DNA from: Tetragenococcus koreensis
GTDB taxonomy: Bacteria; Bacillota; Bacilli; Lactobacillales; Enterococcaceae
Assembly: GCF_003795145.1 (NCBI RefSeq)
Contig: NZ_CP027786.1
Coordinates: 806,001-870,000 of the forward strand
Direction: 5' to 3'
DNA: 64,000 nt
Shown here in pieces: positions 47,656 to 59,237 of the stretch; the first letter of the stretch is position 1; the number at the start of each line of letters is the position of its first letter. Position numbers and translations under genes: made by a program. The notes beneath the pieces were generated by a model. It was not told where the DNA came from, searched no databases, and worked only from the letters and a program-made list of their open reading frames with translations.

Positions 47656-48582
47656 TTAAGAAAAAATTCGGTCAATGAGCTGTGCTTCATCCTTTGTTAG
47701 GGAGACATCAAGAGTTTTCAAATTGCTGTCGACTTGCTCTTTCCGTTTAGCGCCTGGAATAATAGCATCGATAACATCAATTTGTAAATAAAATGCCAAT
47801 ACGATATTTGCAACAGTTGTATCTTTTGCTGCTGCGATTTTTTTCAATTGATCAACTTTTTTAACGTTTTCTTGAAACTTATCGCCTTGGAAATCTTCTT
47901 GACCTCCGCGTAAATCTCCTTCAGGAAATGTTTCATTCCCCTTATATTTACCAGTTAAAAGGCCAGATTGAAATGGAAAATAGGGTACAAATGAAATGTG
48001 GTTTTCCCGTAAATAAGGGAATAGCTCTTTTTCAGACTCACGGTGTAATAAGTTATAATACCCTTCAAATACATCAACATCGCCGTTTTTATTGGCTTCT
48101 TTTAATTGTTCCAATGAGAAATTGGAAACCCCAATTGAATGGATTAATCCTTCCTCTTTCAATTCTTTTAAAGCTTGTACAGCTTCATCTTTAGGCGTAT
48201 TGTCATCAGGAAAATGAATATAAAATAAGTCGATATAATCGGTCTGTAGTCTTTTAAGCGATTCACGAACTGTTTTCTTCAAAAATTCAGGAGAATTATC
48301 AATTTCATCGCCATTTTGTGCACCTTTAGTGGCAATAACTAATTGCTCACGATTTCCTAGTTCTTTTACTACTTCTCCGATCAATTCTTCTGAACGACCT
48401 AGGCCATAAACATAAGCTGTGTCTAAAAAGTTAACCCCTGAATCGATGACATATTTCAATAGTTGTTTATTTTCTTCTTCATCCAAGTTAGGATATAAAT
48501 TATGGCCCCCAATGGCATTGGCGCCAAAACCAATTGGATTGATATTTAATCCAGAAGTTCCTAATTCTACTTTTGCTGTCAT
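47656..48582 (-). CDS. Aldo/keto reductase (second copy, distinct subgroup)
   Basis: A 308-residue enzyme with the family motifs [17 protein letters not shown] (Asp and Tyr of the tetrad), ATKGAQNG (Lys), [10 protein letters not shown] (His position) and [15 protein letters not shown] (cofactor end). It belongs to a different subgroup from the gene at 28231-29145 and shares only the fold. Substrate is unknown. GGAGG precedes the ATG, and it has its own terminator. No operon partner is evident. Confidence 0.92.
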   Translation of the reverse strand: MTAKVELGTSGLNINPIGFGANAIGGHNLYPNLDEEENKQLLKYVIDSGVNFLDTAYVYGLGRSEELIGEVVKELGNREQLVIATKGAQNGDEIDNSPEFLKKTVRESLKRLQTDYIDLFYIHFPDDNTPKDEAVQALKELKEEGLIHSIGVSNFSLEQLKEANKNGDVDVFEGYYNLLHRESEKELFPYLRENHISFVPYFPFQSGLLTGKYKGNETFPEGDLRGGQEDFQGDKFQENVKKVDQLKKIAAAKDTTVANIVLAFYLQIDVIDAIIPGAKRKEQVDSNLKTLDVSLTKDEAQLIDRIFS

Positions 48583-48685
48583 CTTTTATTCCTCCAATCT
48601 ATTTTATAATTATATTAAATCACGTTTTTGCTTTTATGCAAAGATTTGATTCGACAATTATAAAATGATGGAGAATAGTTAACTC

Positions 48686-50545
48686 TTATTTTTTCGTTAT
48701 CGAGCGATATTTTTCGATACTTTTACGTTTTTGTTCACTGGTAATTAGTAGATAACTATTTTCTTTTAAAGTACGATTGGATAAACGTCGATGGACTTCT
48801 TCAACCATAGATGTCTCATCACTAATGAATGTCAAATTTCCGTTTACTGTCGTTGGATAATTGCCTGGGTTGATCAAAAGAGCTACATAATCATCATCGG
48901 AGTAACGCAGAATGCCAAATAATTGTTTACCATAAAAGAAGCATACTTCGCCATCTTTTAATAGCGGATTGTTTTTACGAAAAGTAACCCATTTTTTGCA
49001 ATCATCATAAATATCTTGATTAATCGTTTCCCATGGGAAAAATTTACGGTTTTCCGGGTCTTTGCCACCCGTAAGACCCGCCTCATCTCCGTAATAGATA
49101 CAAGGAATTCCGGGAAAAATAAACATCATCGCAAAAGCTAAATCCATTTTTTTCAAATGATGTCCTAATTCGGATAAAATTCGTTCAGTATCATGAGTGC
49201 CAATATTATTTAAGTTATTAAAAAAGATATCAACTGGATAGTTTTCGTACAGTTTCATTAATGACATCGCGACAATTTTGGGAGATTTCTTTTCACTCAA
49301 CAAATCAATGACACTATTACGCAGCGGATAATTCATAACGCCTTGCAAGTGGTCTCCTAAAATATATTCTCGCCTTTGATTATAAGAAATCTTATTAGAA
49401 GCGTCTTCCCAGACTTCTCCTAACAGAATTTTTTCTGAGAAGTTTTCCAAGTTTCCACGAATCCCTTTGATAAACTCATCAGGAAGTTCATCAGCTACGT
49501 CTAAACGCCAGCCATCAACGCCCATCTTTGTCCATTTAGACAGAACGCTATCCTCTTTGCCATAAATAAATTTTTGAAAACCTGGGTCTTCTTTATTTAC
49601 TTCGGGTAAATCTTTAATCCCCCACCAAGAAGCATAGTCATCTGGATAGTCATTAAAAGTAAACCAGGAATAATATGGACTATACCGGTCATTATAGGCG
49701 CCTGTATTTTCACCATAAGTACCATTGACATTGAAATAACGACTATTTTGACCCACATGGCTAAAAACGCCGTCTAAAATTAAATGCATCTCATTTTCGT
49801 GTAGGGTATCAAGTAAATTTTTAAATTCTTCTTGTGTACCTAACACCGGATCAATGGAAAAATAGTCAGCTGTATCGTAACGATGATTACTACTTGCTTC
49901 AAAAATAGGATTCAAATAAATTCCGTTAACACCTAATTCTTTTAAATAAGGAATCTTTTGGAGAATGCCTTTGAAATTGCCTCCAAAAAAGTCCCAACGC
50001 AAAATTTCGCCATCTGGCCCTTTGACATATAGCGGTTCATCTTCTTCGGTGGCATAAATATAGGTATTCTTTTTTGGTGAATTGATAATACGATTTGGAT
50101 TACCATTGGCAAAACGATCAGGAAAAATTTGATAAAAAATACCATTGCGGTACCAGTCAGGTGCCTTTTCAGCTCTTTTATAACAAGTCACTTGATAATC
50201 CCACACAGTCTCAGCGGAGGAGAATTTTTGCCCTTCTCCCCCTTGCTCGGTTGGGCCATAAAACTCAGTTATAATCTCATCATCAACTTGGGTCTGTACT
50301 TCAAAGTGATAGAAGTATAGCCCTGCCTGATGATTAAAAAAATATTCGCAGGAAAATTCTGTTTCTCCAGTTTTTGACATATTGACTGTTTTATCTTTTT
50401 GAAAGTCCTTATGAATAATCAATTGAACCGAGACAACTTTTTCAGCAATAACTTCGATCATAAATATCGCAACTTCATTTTCCTTAACCGCGCCAAAAGG
50501 TTTCTTGTATACTTTTTTCCAAGGATTAAAACGGATGACTGCCAT
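48686..50545 (-). CDS. Glycoside hydrolase family 13, neopullulanase/maltogenic amylase-like, of the glycogen operon
   Basis: A 619-residue alpha-glucan hydrolase with an N-terminal beta domain (residues 1-130) and a catalytic barrel carrying NGIYLNPIFEASSNHRYDT, the nucleophile region GWRLDVADELP, the acid in LLGEVWED, and the third Asp in GTHDTER. The family degrades alpha-1,4 and sometimes alpha-1,6 links in glycogen, pullulan or cyclodextrins; no signal peptide means intracellular action. The start at 50545 has GAGGGAAC, and it overlaps glgP by 20 bases. It completes glgBCDAP as the last gene, like the amy gene of Lactobacillus glycogen operons. Confidence 0.9.
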   Translation of the reverse strand: MAVIRFNPWKKVYKKPFGAVKENEVAIFMIEVIAEKVVSVQLIIHKDFQKDKTVNMSKTGETEFSCEYFFNHQAGLYFYHFEVQTQVDDEIITEFYGPTEQGGEGQKFSSAETVWDYQVTCYKRAEKAPDWYRNGIFYQIFPDRFANGNPNRIINSPKKNTYIYATEEDEPLYVKGPDGEILRWDFFGGNFKGILQKIPYLKELGVNGIYLNPIFEASSNHRYDTADYFSIDPVLGTQEEFKNLLDTLHENEMHLILDGVFSHVGQNSRYFNVNGTYGENTGAYNDRYSPYYSWFTFNDYPDDYASWWGIKDLPEVNKEDPGFQKFIYGKEDSVLSKWTKMGVDGWRLDVADELPDEFIKGIRGNLENFSEKILLGEVWEDASNKISYNQRREYILGDHLQGVMNYPLRNSVIDLLSEKKSPKIVAMSLMKLYENYPVDIFFNNLNNIGTHDTERILSELGHHLKKMDLAFAMMFIFPGIPCIYYGDEAGLTGGKDPENRKFFPWETINQDIYDDCKKWVTFRKNNPLLKDGEVCFFYGKQLFGILRYSDDDYVALLINPGNYPTTVNGNLTFISDETSMVEEVHRRLSNRTLKENSYLLITSEQKRKSIEKYRSITKK

Positions 50546-52961
50546 TAGTTGTTCCCTCTTTTTCTGTATGCGCAAATATCGGTTCAATTTGCCAAATATC
50601 TTCTGCGTAAGCTTTCACTGTCTCATCTGCCGAAAATCCACCAGCATTAGCGATATTTGCTAGACTTTTTTTCTGCCATAATACTGCATCTTTATAATCA
50701 TGATCAATTTGTTCTTGCGCCCGCGCGTAATCGTGGAAGTCTCGTAATAAGAAATATTCGTCATTAAATTTCAATAGAGAATCATAAATTTCTTGACCTT
50801 CAAATTCAATATTAGGAATTGTTCCATCAATAAATGCATCTAGAATACGTTGTAATTCTTCATCTTCATCGTAAATTTTTTGAGAGGAATAGTCTTGGTT
50901 TTCGTAATAGTTATAAACCTCTTTTTCAGTTAGACCAAAAATATAAATGTTATCATCACCAACAGCATCCTTAATTTCGATGTTTGCGCCATCCAATGTC
51001 GCAATGGTCACAGCCCCGTTTAGCATCAATTTCATATTGCTGGTCCCTGATGCTTCTTTAGATGCCAATGAAATCTGTTCGCTAACATCTGCTGCTGGGA
51101 TGATTTTTTCAGCCAAGGAAACATTATAATTTGGCAAAAATACCACTTTGATTTTGTCTTGCAATGATGCATCATTATTAATCATATCAGCGGCTTCGTT
51201 GATCACTTTGATAATCGATTTAGCATAACTATAACTAGGCGCGGCTTTCGCACCAAAAATGAACACACGTGGTGTCAGATCTATTTCCGGATTATCTTTA
51301 ATATCAAAGTACAATTTCAAAATATGCAGTAAGTTCATTAGCTGACGTTTATAAGCATGGAGCCGTTTAATTTGCACATCGAAAATAGCATTGGGAGATA
51401 CCTGAATCCCAGTTGTTTCCAAGATATAAGAAGCTAATTCTTCTTTTTTCACTAATTTTGCTTCACGTAATTTTTTTAAAGCAACTTCATCATTTTGATA
51501 GTTCATTAACAATTTCAAGTTTTGTGGTGCTTTCCGCCAAGAATCAGTAATCAATTCATCCATAACGTCTGACAAAGGTTCATTGGCCAACTGCATCCAG
51601 CGACGTTCTGCAATCCCATTCGTTTTATTATTAAACCGTTCTGGATAAACCACATAAAAATCGTGTAGAACAATCGTCTTCAATAAATCAGAATGGATTT
51701 TAGCTACACCGTTTGTGCTATGACTACCGATGATGGCTAAATGCGCCATGTAAATTTGATCATTTTGCAGCAAACGTGTCCTTTGAATCAAATCTTGCGG
51801 ATGAATACCTTGCATAGACATCACATAGCGTCGATCAATTTCTTCAATGATCTGATAAATTCGAGGAACCACACGTTTCATCAGATAAACTGGCCATTTT
51901 TCTAAAGCTTCAGCCATTATGGTATGGTTTGTATAACTCAACACTTTGACAGTTATGTCCCAGGCAAATTCCCAATTGAGACCATTTTCATCCATCAAAA
52001 CGCGCATTAATTCTGGTACACACATCGCAGGATGCGTATCATTAATATGAATAGCAATTTTTTCACTTAACGAATGCCATGGTAGATTGAGCTTCTTGTA
52101 GTAGCGAATAATACTTTGAATACCAGCCGATACAAAAAAGTATTCTTGAGCCAATCGAACCAAACGACCGCTTTCTTGCGAATCATCAGGATAAAGCACA
52201 GCAGTTAAGTCTTCAATAGTTCGTCTTTCACCAAGATTATGGTATTTTGCTTCTTCTGAAACAGGGATCTCTACGCTCCATAAACGCATAGTGTTGACAA
52301 TGCCATTTTGGTAACCAATCATCCCTGTATCGTAAGGTACAGCGCGCACAGTGGTCTGGTTTTCTTCGACTGGTTCTAACTTCCCGTTAGCCAGACGTTT
52401 CATATAAACATTACCGAATAAATGCACATCGCAAGCTTTACTTTCACGACGGATTTCCCAGACATTCCCTCTTTTTAACCATTCATCGGGAAGTTCTACT
52501 TGGTAGCCATCCATAAATTGTTGTTTGAATAACCCGTAGTCATAGCGGATTCCATTCCCATTGCCTGGCAAACCGCAAGAAGCAATCGAATCCATAAAGC
52601 AAGAAGCTAACCGTCCTAATCCGCCATTGCCTAAGGCCATATCTTTTTCAACATTAGCCAGTTCTTCAAGATCAACATTAATATCTGCCAGAGTAGTTCT
52701 TACTTCATCTAAAATTCCTAAATTTAATAAGTTGCTTTTTAGTAATTTTCCCGGTAAAAATTCAATCGAAAAATAATAAACTTGTTTTTGTCCTTCTGTT
52801 AGATAATTTTTCCATGTTTTTTGCCATTTTTCGTTAGAAACAGCTTTAACTAGCCCGCCTAAGCTATAAAATAACTCGACAGGACCTGCATCTTCTAATT
52901 CCAATGCGTAAGTGTCTCTCAAACGCTGGCGTAGTTCCTTTTTAATCTCTTCTTTTGTCAA
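50526..52961 (-). CDS. glgP: Glycogen/maltodextrin phosphorylase
   Basis: An 811-residue PLP enzyme that releases glucose 1-phosphate from the ends of glycogen. Visible: YFSIEFLPGKLL and GNGGLGRLASCFMDS near the N terminus, IHINDTHPAM in the middle and the PLP-lysine motif KEASGTSNMKLMLNGAVTI. Length equals the family norm. A perfect inverted repeat in the gap after glgA suggests that glgP expression may be partly separated from the four genes upstream. Confidence 0.97.
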   Translation of the reverse strand: MTKEEIKKELRQRLRDTYALELEDAGPVELFYSLGGLVKAVSNEKWQKTWKNYLTEGQKQVYYFSIEFLPGKLLKSNLLNLGILDEVRTTLADINVDLEELANVEKDMALGNGGLGRLASCFMDSIASCGLPGNGNGIRYDYGLFKQQFMDGYQVELPDEWLKRGNVWEIRRESKACDVHLFGNVYMKRLANGKLEPVEENQTTVRAVPYDTGMIGYQNGIVNTMRLWSVEIPVSEEAKYHNLGERRTIEDLTAVLYPDDSQESGRLVRLAQEYFFVSAGIQSIIRYYKKLNLPWHSLSEKIAIHINDTHPAMCVPELMRVLMDENGLNWEFAWDITVKVLSYTNHTIMAEALEKWPVYLMKRVVPRIYQIIEEIDRRYVMSMQGIHPQDLIQRTRLLQNDQIYMAHLAIIGSHSTNGVAKIHSDLLKTIVLHDFYVVYPERFNNKTNGIAERRWMQLANEPLSDVMDELITDSWRKAPQNLKLLMNYQNDEVALKKLREAKLVKKEELASYILETTGIQVSPNAIFDVQIKRLHAYKRQLMNLLHILKLYFDIKDNPEIDLTPRVFIFGAKAAPSYSYAKSIIKVINEAADMINNDASLQDKIKVVFLPNYNVSLAEKIIPAADVSEQISLASKEASGTSNMKLMLNGAVTIATLDGANIEIKDAVGDDNIYIFGLTEKEVYNYYENQDYSSQKIYDEDEELQRILDAFIDGTIPNIEFEGQEIYDSLLKFNDEYFLLRDFHDYARAQEQIDHDYKDAVLWQKKSLANIANAGGFSADETVKAYAEDIWQIEPIFAHTEKEGTTNGSHPF

Positions 52962-53009
52962 AAATATCTTGCCTCCTGTTCCTGGGTTTGCTTAGCGTCT
53001 TTAAGTTGA

Positions 53010-53053
53010 AAAGCAAGCTGAAAAATCGGTATTACCCTATTTCAGCTTGCTTT
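53010..53053 (-). promoter_or_regulatory. stem-loop between glgA and glgP
   Basis: AAAGCAAGCTGAAA (53010-53023) and TTTCAGCTTGCTTT (53040-53053) are exact inverted repeats. The minus-strand bases after the stem are TTTTCAAC, too few T for a strong terminator, so partial termination or protection of the upstream mRNA end is likelier. Confidence 0.6.
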
Positions 53054-53061
53054 ATAACAGT

Positions 53062-54501
53062 TTACTCTACTGTAGCCAATTGCTGATACAAGTCAAGATA
53101 CTGGCGACAGCTAGTTGTCCAACTGAAATCTTGGATCATCGCTGCTTGAACCATCTTTTGCCAAGTTTCAGGTGAAAAATGGTACAATTCTATTGCTTTT
53201 TTTATACATTCCATAAGTTGGAAAGAAGAAAAATCTTGAAATCCAAATCCGGTTCCTGTTCCTTCAACCGGGTTATAAGGAACTACCGTATCTTTTAGTC
53301 CGCCTACTTCATGCACTACCGGCAAAGTACCATAACGCATAGCAATCATCTGCGATAAGCCACATGGTTCAAAGGCTGAAGGCATTAGGAAAAGATCTGA
53401 GCTGGCATATATTTTTTGCGCTAGCTCGACATCAAAATCAATCGCTACCGAACTTTTTCCCGGATACCTTTGCGCAATTTCTGCAAAGCCTCGTTCAAAA
53501 TCCGGATCGCCCGTCCCTAATAAGACAAACTGAATATCTATTTGTAGTAAATTTTCAAACTCATCTAATAAGAGGTGAAACCCTTTTTGATAGGTCAAAC
53601 GACTGACTACCGCAAGCAATGGAACTTCTGGATCCTCATTTAAGCCCATCAACCTTTGTAAATCAGCCTTATTTTGGTATTTTCCACTTAGGTCCTTAAC
53701 AGAATAATGTTCATTCAAAACTGGATCTGTTTCCGGATCGTTTGCTTCATAATCGATGCCATTTAAAATGCCACTCAGTTTTCCAGCTTCCATCCGCAAG
53801 ATAACTTCTAAACCACAACCAAATTCAGGTGTCTGAATTTCTTGAGCGTAAGAAGGGCTAACAGTCGTTATTCGATCTGCATACAAAATGCCAGCTTTCA
53901 TAAAATTCACTGCATCACCTAAACGCAATGTACCATCGTTATAGCGCTCTGTACCCATTCCAAATAAATCTGGTAAAATCTCACTACCGTATTGGCCTTG
54001 AAACTGAATATTGTGAATCGTTAACACTGTACGAATATTACGGTATGCCTCAATCCAATGATATTTTTCTTTTAATAAAAAGGGAATCATTGCGGTATGA
54101 TAGTCATTTACCTGTAGAATATCAGGGATAAACGCAATTTTTTCCATTAATTCGATAACAGCCATTTGAAAAAAAGCAAAACGTTCGCCATCATCATAAT
54201 ACCCATATAAAGCTTCTCGATCGAAATAGTAAAGGCTATCTATAAAATAATAAGTTACCTTATCCATATCTAATCGTTTAACGCCACAATATTGTTTCCG
54301 CCAGCCAACGTTAACTTCAAAATTAAATACATCTTTTAGCTGGTTTTTATATTTGTCCGGCATTTTAGTAAAATAAGGTAAAACCACTACCGTTTCTGTG
54401 CCTTCTTTAGCGAGTACCTTAGGCAATGTTCCAGCAACATCACCTAGTCCCCCTGTTTTAAAAAACGGTGCACATTCTGCCGCAGCAAAAAGAAGCTTCA
54501 T
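53062..54501 (-). CDS. glgA: Glycogen synthase (ADP-glucose dependent)
   Basis: A 479-residue GT5 glycosyltransferase that lengthens alpha-1,4 chains from ADP-glucose. It shows the N-terminal ADP-glucose site [14 protein letters not shown] and the C-terminal [20 protein letters not shown]. It begins three bases after glgD. Length matches the bacterial enzyme. Confidence 0.97.
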   Translation of the reverse strand: MKLLFAAAECAPFFKTGGLGDVAGTLPKVLAKEGTETVVVLPYFTKMPDKYKNQLKDVFNFEVNVGWRKQYCGVKRLDMDKVTYYFIDSLYYFDREALYGYYDDGERFAFFQMAVIELMEKIAFIPDILQVNDYHTAMIPFLLKEKYHWIEAYRNIRTVLTIHNIQFQGQYGSEILPDLFGMGTERYNDGTLRLGDAVNFMKAGILYADRITTVSPSYAQEIQTPEFGCGLEVILRMEAGKLSGILNGIDYEANDPETDPVLNEHYSVKDLSGKYQNKADLQRLMGLNEDPEVPLLAVVSRLTYQKGFHLLLDEFENLLQIDIQFVLLGTGDPDFERGFAEIAQRYPGKSSVAIDFDVELAQKIYASSDLFLMPSAFEPCGLSQMIAMRYGTLPVVHEVGGLKDTVVPYNPVEGTGTGFGFQDFSSFQLMECIKKAIELYHFSPETWQKMVQAAMIQDFSWTTSCRQYLDLYQQLATVE

Positions 54502-54504
54502 CTT

Positions 54505-55644
54505 TTAACCTCCAATAATATCCTGTGTAACATGCATTCCCTTTTCAACCACTACTGGTTTTTCAGGCGTTCCTTCAATACGAATTCCTTCGTCTACCTC
54601 TACATTTTTATCCAAAATGGCACAACGTACCGTAGTACTTGGTTTCACTACGTTGCCAGCAAAAACAAGCGAATCAAATACTTCAGCTCCTTCATCGATC
54701 GTGACCCCACGTCCAATAAGAGAGCGTTCAACCCGCCCTTTAATCATACAGCCGGTTGCAAATTGACTGCTGTTTACAATCGAGGTTTCTGTATAATAAG
54801 TGGGCACTTCGTTTTTCATTTTTGTATAAACTTTTTGGCTTGAATATAAAAGAGAATTAAATTTGTTTGTATCCAGCATATCCATGTTTGCACGGTAGTA
54901 AGAACGAATATCAAAAATGTTATTCAAATAACCTGTGTATTCATAAGCATTGGTCGTTGAACTAATTCGTTCACGTAAGAAGCTTTCGACATTTCCTAAG
55001 ATGCCGGCTGCTTGTTTTTGCTGCAAGATTTCAATCAACAGGTCTGTTTTAATGATAAAAATATCTGCACATAAATTGACCTCATCTTGATCTGTGACAT
55101 CTTTGGCAAAAGTTTTCTCTCTAATCGTATGTTCATTATCTAAAGTGAATAAAATATCTTCTTCACTTGTTTGCTGCTTTGCAATTTTTTTATAAACTAC
55201 AGTCATGTCACAATTTCGCGTTCGATGAATATGAAGTAACGTTTTTAAATCAATATTACACAAAATCTTACTTCCCATATAAACCGCATATTCTGATTTT
55301 GATTTGCGTAGATAATCAATTACCACTTCATAATAACTACTATTATTATCATCTTTACGAATAAAGTCTTGGTAAGTATGAACAAAAAAGCGATTTTGAA
55401 TGCCATCTAAGTTCCACTCTTTACCGCCACCTATGTGATCAAAAACCGAACTTGTTTCACCTTCATTGAACACCATAAACAGGGATTTAATATTAGCGTT
55501 GGCAATATTCGAAAGATTAAAATCAATCAAACGATATTTACTATCAAAAGGCAAAGTAGCTAACGGGCGATTTTTAATTAACGGCATTAGCCCATTATAG
55601 CGGTGTAAATTTCCAATCAAGGCGCACATTTTATTAGTCTTCAT
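54505..55644 (-). CDS. glgD: ADP-glucose pyrophosphorylase regulatory subunit
   Basis: A 379-residue homologue of GlgC. It has the nucleotidyltransferase and left-handed beta-helix folds but lacks the GGxGTRL loop (it starts [20 protein letters not shown]), as all GlgD do. In Bacilli GlgC and GlgD form a heteromer in which GlgD raises activity. It overlaps the glgC end by 11 bases. The missing loop is normal for this subunit and is not a sign of decay. Confidence 0.96.
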   Translation of the reverse strand: MKTNKMCALIGNLHRYNGLMPLIKNRPLATLPFDSKYRLIDFNLSNIANANIKSLFMVFNEGETSSVFDHIGGGKEWNLDGIQNRFFVHTYQDFIRKDDNNSSYYEVVIDYLRKSKSEYAVYMGSKILCNIDLKTLLHIHRTRNCDMTVVYKKIAKQQTSEEDILFTLDNEHTIREKTFAKDVTDQDEVNLCADIFIIKTDLLIEILQQKQAAGILGNVESFLRERISSTTNAYEYTGYLNNIFDIRSYYRANMDMLDTNKFNSLLYSSQKVYTKMKNEVPTYYTETSIVNSSQFATGCMIKGRVERSLIGRGVTIDEGAEVFDSLVFAGNVVKPSTTVRCAILDKNVEVDEGIRIEGTPEKPVVVEKGMHVTQDIIGG

Positions 55645-56776
55645 CCAATGTCACCCCAATCACTTCATTATAACCCACAACTTCTATTTCATCTGTGCCA
55701 TCAATTTCAGCATTATCGCCAATAATGGCGTTTTCTCCAATAATCGCTCGTTTCACTACAACATTTTTACCAATTGTAGCACCTGACATCACTACACTAT
55801 CTGATACAGCAGCACCATCTTTTACTTGTACATCATCAGATAAAACACTGTGCTTTACATCTCCTGCAATATAGCAGCCATCTGCGATCAAAGAGTCTTT
55901 GGCTGAACCCATTTCAGTGATAAAATGCGGGGGCGAAATGTGATTCTTAGAATAAATCCGCCATCCTTTATCACGAATATCCAAGTCCATCTCTGGATTC
56001 AAAAATTCCATATTGGATTCCCAAAGAGAATCAATCGTTCCTACATCTTTCCAATAGCCTTTAAACCGATAAGCAATCACATTTTCGCCACTATCAAGAT
56101 AAGCAGGAATAACATGTTTACCAAAATCACTCATCGTACTGTCTTTGGCGTAACCTGTGCGTAAAACGCTACGTAAGCGACCCCAATTGAAAATATAAAT
56201 TCCCATTGAAGCCAAATTACTTTTAGGATTTTCCGGCTTTTCATCAAATTCAATAATTCGATCATTTTCGTCGGTGTTCATAATCCCAAATCTCGAAGCA
56301 TCTTTAAAAGGAACTTCAATCACTGCTACCGAGAGTGACGCGTGATTTTGTTTATGATTTTCAAGCATTGCTTCATAGTCCATTTTATAAATATGGTCTC
56401 CAGATAGAATTAGAACATATTGTGGATCTAACTGATCGATATAATCCATGTTTTGATAGATTGCGTGTGCTGTCCCCTCAAACCATTTACTACCTTCTGA
56501 ACTTGAATAAGGTTGTAAAATCGTTGCACCTGAATCAATTCCATCTAGGCCCCAACTAGCGCCATTTCCAATATGAGCATTTAATTCTAAAGGTTGATAC
56601 TGTGTGACTACACCTACGTTTTTAATTCCTGCGTTCGCACAATTACTTAATGTAAAATCGATAATCCGATATCTGCCACCAAAAGGAACGGCGGGCTTAG
56701 CCATATTTTTTGTTAGCTTGCCCAGGCGTGTTCCTTGTCCACCTGCTAAAATCATAGCTACCATTTCTGTTTTCAT
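55634..56776 (-). CDS. glgC: ADP-glucose pyrophosphorylase catalytic subunit
   Basis: A 380-residue enzyme that makes ADP-glucose from glucose 1-phosphate and ATP, the committed step of glycogen synthesis. [20 protein letters not shown] is the nucleotide loop, [10 protein letters not shown] the metal-binding loop, and [10 protein letters not shown] the glucose 1-phosphate site. The C-terminal part is a repeated hexapeptide beta helix ([13 protein letters not shown]). Confidence 0.98.
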   Translation of the reverse strand: MKTEMVAMILAGGQGTRLGKLTKNMAKPAVPFGGRYRIIDFTLSNCANAGIKNVGVVTQYQPLELNAHIGNGASWGLDGIDSGATILQPYSSSEGSKWFEGTAHAIYQNMDYIDQLDPQYVLILSGDHIYKMDYEAMLENHKQNHASLSVAVIEVPFKDASRFGIMNTDENDRIIEFDEKPENPKSNLASMGIYIFNWGRLRSVLRTGYAKDSTMSDFGKHVIPAYLDSGENVIAYRFKGYWKDVGTIDSLWESNMEFLNPEMDLDIRDKGWRIYSKNHISPPHFITEMGSAKDSLIADGCYIAGDVKHSVLSDDVQVKDGAAVSDSVVMSGATIGKNVVVKRAIIGENAIIGDNAEIDGTDEIEVVGYNEVIGVTLDED

Positions 56777-56828
56777 TATTACGGTGAAAACACCTTTCCC
56801 CCTCTCAATTGTTCCTATTTTTCTTTGA

Positions 56829-58715
56829 CTATTTCATTTGGATATCTTCTGGTTTAATAATTAAGGCGCCTAATGAAGGTAAAATCGTTTGAATTTGCTG
56901 ATTAAAGTGTTTAAACGGTTGTTCAATGCTTTCACAAGTCGGATTGTTTTTCGTCCATGTACCGCCAAACTCAACCCTTTCTGTATTTAAGACTTCTCTA
57001 TAACTACCTGGGTATGGTACACCAATCGAAAAGTCTTGCCGTTCTACTGGGGATAAATTCAAAGCCACAATTAGAAAATCTTTTTTGGTTTTCGACTTAC
57101 GGATAAACGTCAATACACTCTCATCCGTATTATCTGCATCGATTAACTCAATCGTTTCAGCTGTATCCTCTAGTTCCCATAAACTACGTTCTTCCTTATA
57201 TAAAGCGTTTAGCATTGCTGTAAAATGCTGCATTTTAGCATTCATCTCATCTTCTAGATTGGACCATACTAGCCCTTCATTGTATCTCCATTCCAGAAAT
57301 TGGCCCCATTCACTGCCCATAAAAAGTAATTTTTTACCAGGATGAGCGATCATAAAAGTATACATGTTTCGTAAATGAGCAAATTGCTTGTAACGATCTC
57401 CCCACATTTTGTGCATTAAGCTTTTTTTCCCATGGACAACTTCATCATGAGAAAATGGGAGTATATAATGTTCATCCATCATATACATGAAAGAAAAAGT
57501 CAATAAGTGAAAGTTTTCTTTGCGAAAGACGGGGTCCATTTCATAAAAACGCAACACGTCATTCATCCACCCCATATTCCATTTATAATCAAAACCTAAT
57601 GCTCCGCTCTCAATCATACCCGTAATCTGAGTTTCAGAGCTGCTTTCTTCTGCCATCATAATCGTTTGAGGAAAAGCAAGTTTGATGACTGCATTAAGCT
57701 TTTGTAGAAAATAGAATCCTTCAAAATTACGATTTCCGCCTTCATGGTTGGGTTCCCAAGGTCCTTCATCATAATCTAAATAGAGCATGCTAGAAACTGC
57801 ATCCACGCGCATACCATCAAGATGGTACACTTCAAGCCAAAATAATGCACTTGAAATCAAAAAACTTTGTACTTGCGGCTTACCCAGATCAAAACATATT
57901 GTTCCCCAGCGATTATTGCGGGCACGATTGGGATCTTCATATTCAAAAGTCGGTGTGCCATCATAATAAGGTAAGGTATCTTCATTGACGCAAAAATGAC
58001 CTGGTACCCAATCAACAAATACGCCAATATTATTTTCATGACAAGAATCTACAAAATCACGAAACTCTTCAGGGGTGCCATAATAGGAAGATAAAGCAAA
58101 AAAGCCAGTTAATTGGTATCCCCAGGAAGCACCCAGTGGATGTTCCATCAGCGGAAGGAACTCAATATGTGTATAATTCATTTCTTTTACATAGGGAATG
58201 AGTGCTTCTTTTAATTCTTTAAATGTGTAGGGTTGCCCATCTTCATGGTGCTGCCAAGAACTAGCATGAACTTCATAAATATTCAAAGGTCGCCTCAATG
58301 ATCGTGTTTTTTTCTGACGTCCTCTCCATAAATTATCCTGCCATTTTTTATCCGCAATCGTATAGATCTCTGCGGCCGTTCCTGGTCTTTTTTCAAAACG
58401 AATCGCAAAAGGATCAATTTTCATGATTTTACGCCCATTTGCTTGCTCAACCAAAAATTTATATAATTGTCCTTCTACTGGTAAAGAGCTTGAAAGCTCC
58501 CATACGCCGGATTCTTCTCGTTTCTCCATTGGTAGGGATTCATCCCAATTATTAAAATCTCCGACTAAATATACCTGGCGTGCATGTGGCGCCCATACAC
58601 GGAAAACGTATCCGCTTTCAATTTTTCGTACTCCTAAAAAATGCTGAACGTAAAAATTTTCTCCTGTTAAAAATCGTTGTTCAGCTTCTAAAGTCTCTTT
58701 GCTGGTATCAATCAT
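56829..58715 (-). CDS. glgB: 1,4-alpha-glucan branching enzyme
   Basis: A 628-residue GH13 enzyme that creates alpha-1,6 branches. A CBM48-like N-terminal domain ([20 protein letters not shown]) precedes the barrel with [13 protein letters not shown], the catalytic region [12 protein letters not shown], the acid in MMAEESS and [13 protein letters not shown]. It is the first gene of the glycogen operon. AAGGAGGG precedes the start and a TATAAT lies about 95 bases upstream (58806-58811). Confidence 0.98.
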   Translation of the reverse strand: MIDTSKETLEAEQRFLTGENFYVQHFLGVRKIESGYVFRVWAPHARQVYLVGDFNNWDESLPMEKREESGVWELSSSLPVEGQLYKFLVEQANGRKIMKIDPFAIRFEKRPGTAAEIYTIADKKWQDNLWRGRQKKTRSLRRPLNIYEVHASSWQHHEDGQPYTFKELKEALIPYVKEMNYTHIEFLPLMEHPLGASWGYQLTGFFALSSYYGTPEEFRDFVDSCHENNIGVFVDWVPGHFCVNEDTLPYYDGTPTFEYEDPNRARNNRWGTICFDLGKPQVQSFLISSALFWLEVYHLDGMRVDAVSSMLYLDYDEGPWEPNHEGGNRNFEGFYFLQKLNAVIKLAFPQTIMMAEESSSETQITGMIESGALGFDYKWNMGWMNDVLRFYEMDPVFRKENFHLLTFSFMYMMDEHYILPFSHDEVVHGKKSLMHKMWGDRYKQFAHLRNMYTFMIAHPGKKLLFMGSEWGQFLEWRYNEGLVWSNLEDEMNAKMQHFTAMLNALYKEERSLWELEDTAETIELIDADNTDESVLTFIRKSKTKKDFLIVALNLSPVERQDFSIGVPYPGSYREVLNTERVEFGGTWTKNNPTCESIEQPFKHFNQQIQTILPSLGALIIKPEDIQMK

Positions 58716-58805
58716 AACAACCCTCCTTGGGAAAAATAACTAAAAGGCGCTCTAAAAAATTACTTCTCTGCTTGTTCAATTTAACGATTTATTGTTTCTA
58801 TCCCT

Positions 58806-58832
58806 ATTATATCACAATTACAAACTTTTCAA
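58806..58832 (-). promoter_or_regulatory. promoter of the glycogen operon
   Basis: A perfect TATAAT (minus strand) has TTGAAA about 15 bases upstream, short of the ideal 17. The 520-base region between ppaC and glgB also holds a hairpin with T tract and a possible 16-codon leader. Confidence 0.5.
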
Positions 58833-58977
58833 ATGAATTTTTTAAACATTCCAAAAAATAACAAAAATAAAAAATTTAAGTTAATTAGCTAAACAAAATG
58901 ACACTTCCGAAAATATTTTCAAGAAGTATGAAATAAAGGCTCTTTTTTTATTTCTATCGCCCTTTCATTATTTTCAT

Positions 58978-59003
58978 AAAAAAAAGCTGACGAAACAGCT
59001 TTT
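58978..59003 (-). terminator. terminator upstream of the glycogen operon
   Basis: AAAAGCTG (58982-58989) and CAGCTTTT (58996-59003) pair with a six-base loop, followed on the minus strand by eight T. It is upstream of the glgB promoter and downstream of the ppaC terminator, so it belongs either to a short transcript or to an attenuated leader. Confidence 0.7.
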
Positions 59004-59053
59004 CACTCTTTGTATACATAAATGCATTTTTTAAACGTAAAAAATTCTTTCAT
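59003..59053 (-). other. possible 16-codon leader or small RNA ahead of the glycogen operon
   Basis: A minus-strand ATG opens MKEFFTFKKCIYVYKE and stops directly before the terminator stem at 58978-59003; TATACT lies 12 bases upstream at 59065-59070. No Shine-Dalgarno sequence is present, so translation is doubtful. Confidence 0.25.
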
Positions 59054-59178
59054 TTTTTTCACAAAGTATAATAATAGAAGGGAATTGTTTTTTACAAAAT
59101 AAATATTTTAGTATATAAAAATAACTGGGAAAATATTTTGAATCAGTTCTTTTTTCGAAAAAACAAAGCAGCTAAATA

Positions 59179-59226
59179 AAAAGCACCTTAAAATACGGTA
59201 TCATTCAACCGTATTTTAAGGTGCTT
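59179..59226 (-). terminator. terminator of ppaC
   Basis: AAGCACCTTAAAATACGGT pairs perfectly with ACCGTATTTTAAGGTGCTT around an eight-base loop, with flanking A/T runs, about 12 bases after the ppaC stop. Confidence 0.93.
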
Positions 59227-59237
59227 AGTATTAGATT

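Noticed and set aside
54505-55644. glgD as a decayed glgC (missing nucleotide loop)
   Set aside because: Loss of the GGxGTRL loop is normal in regulatory GlgD subunits, and the frame is otherwise intact.
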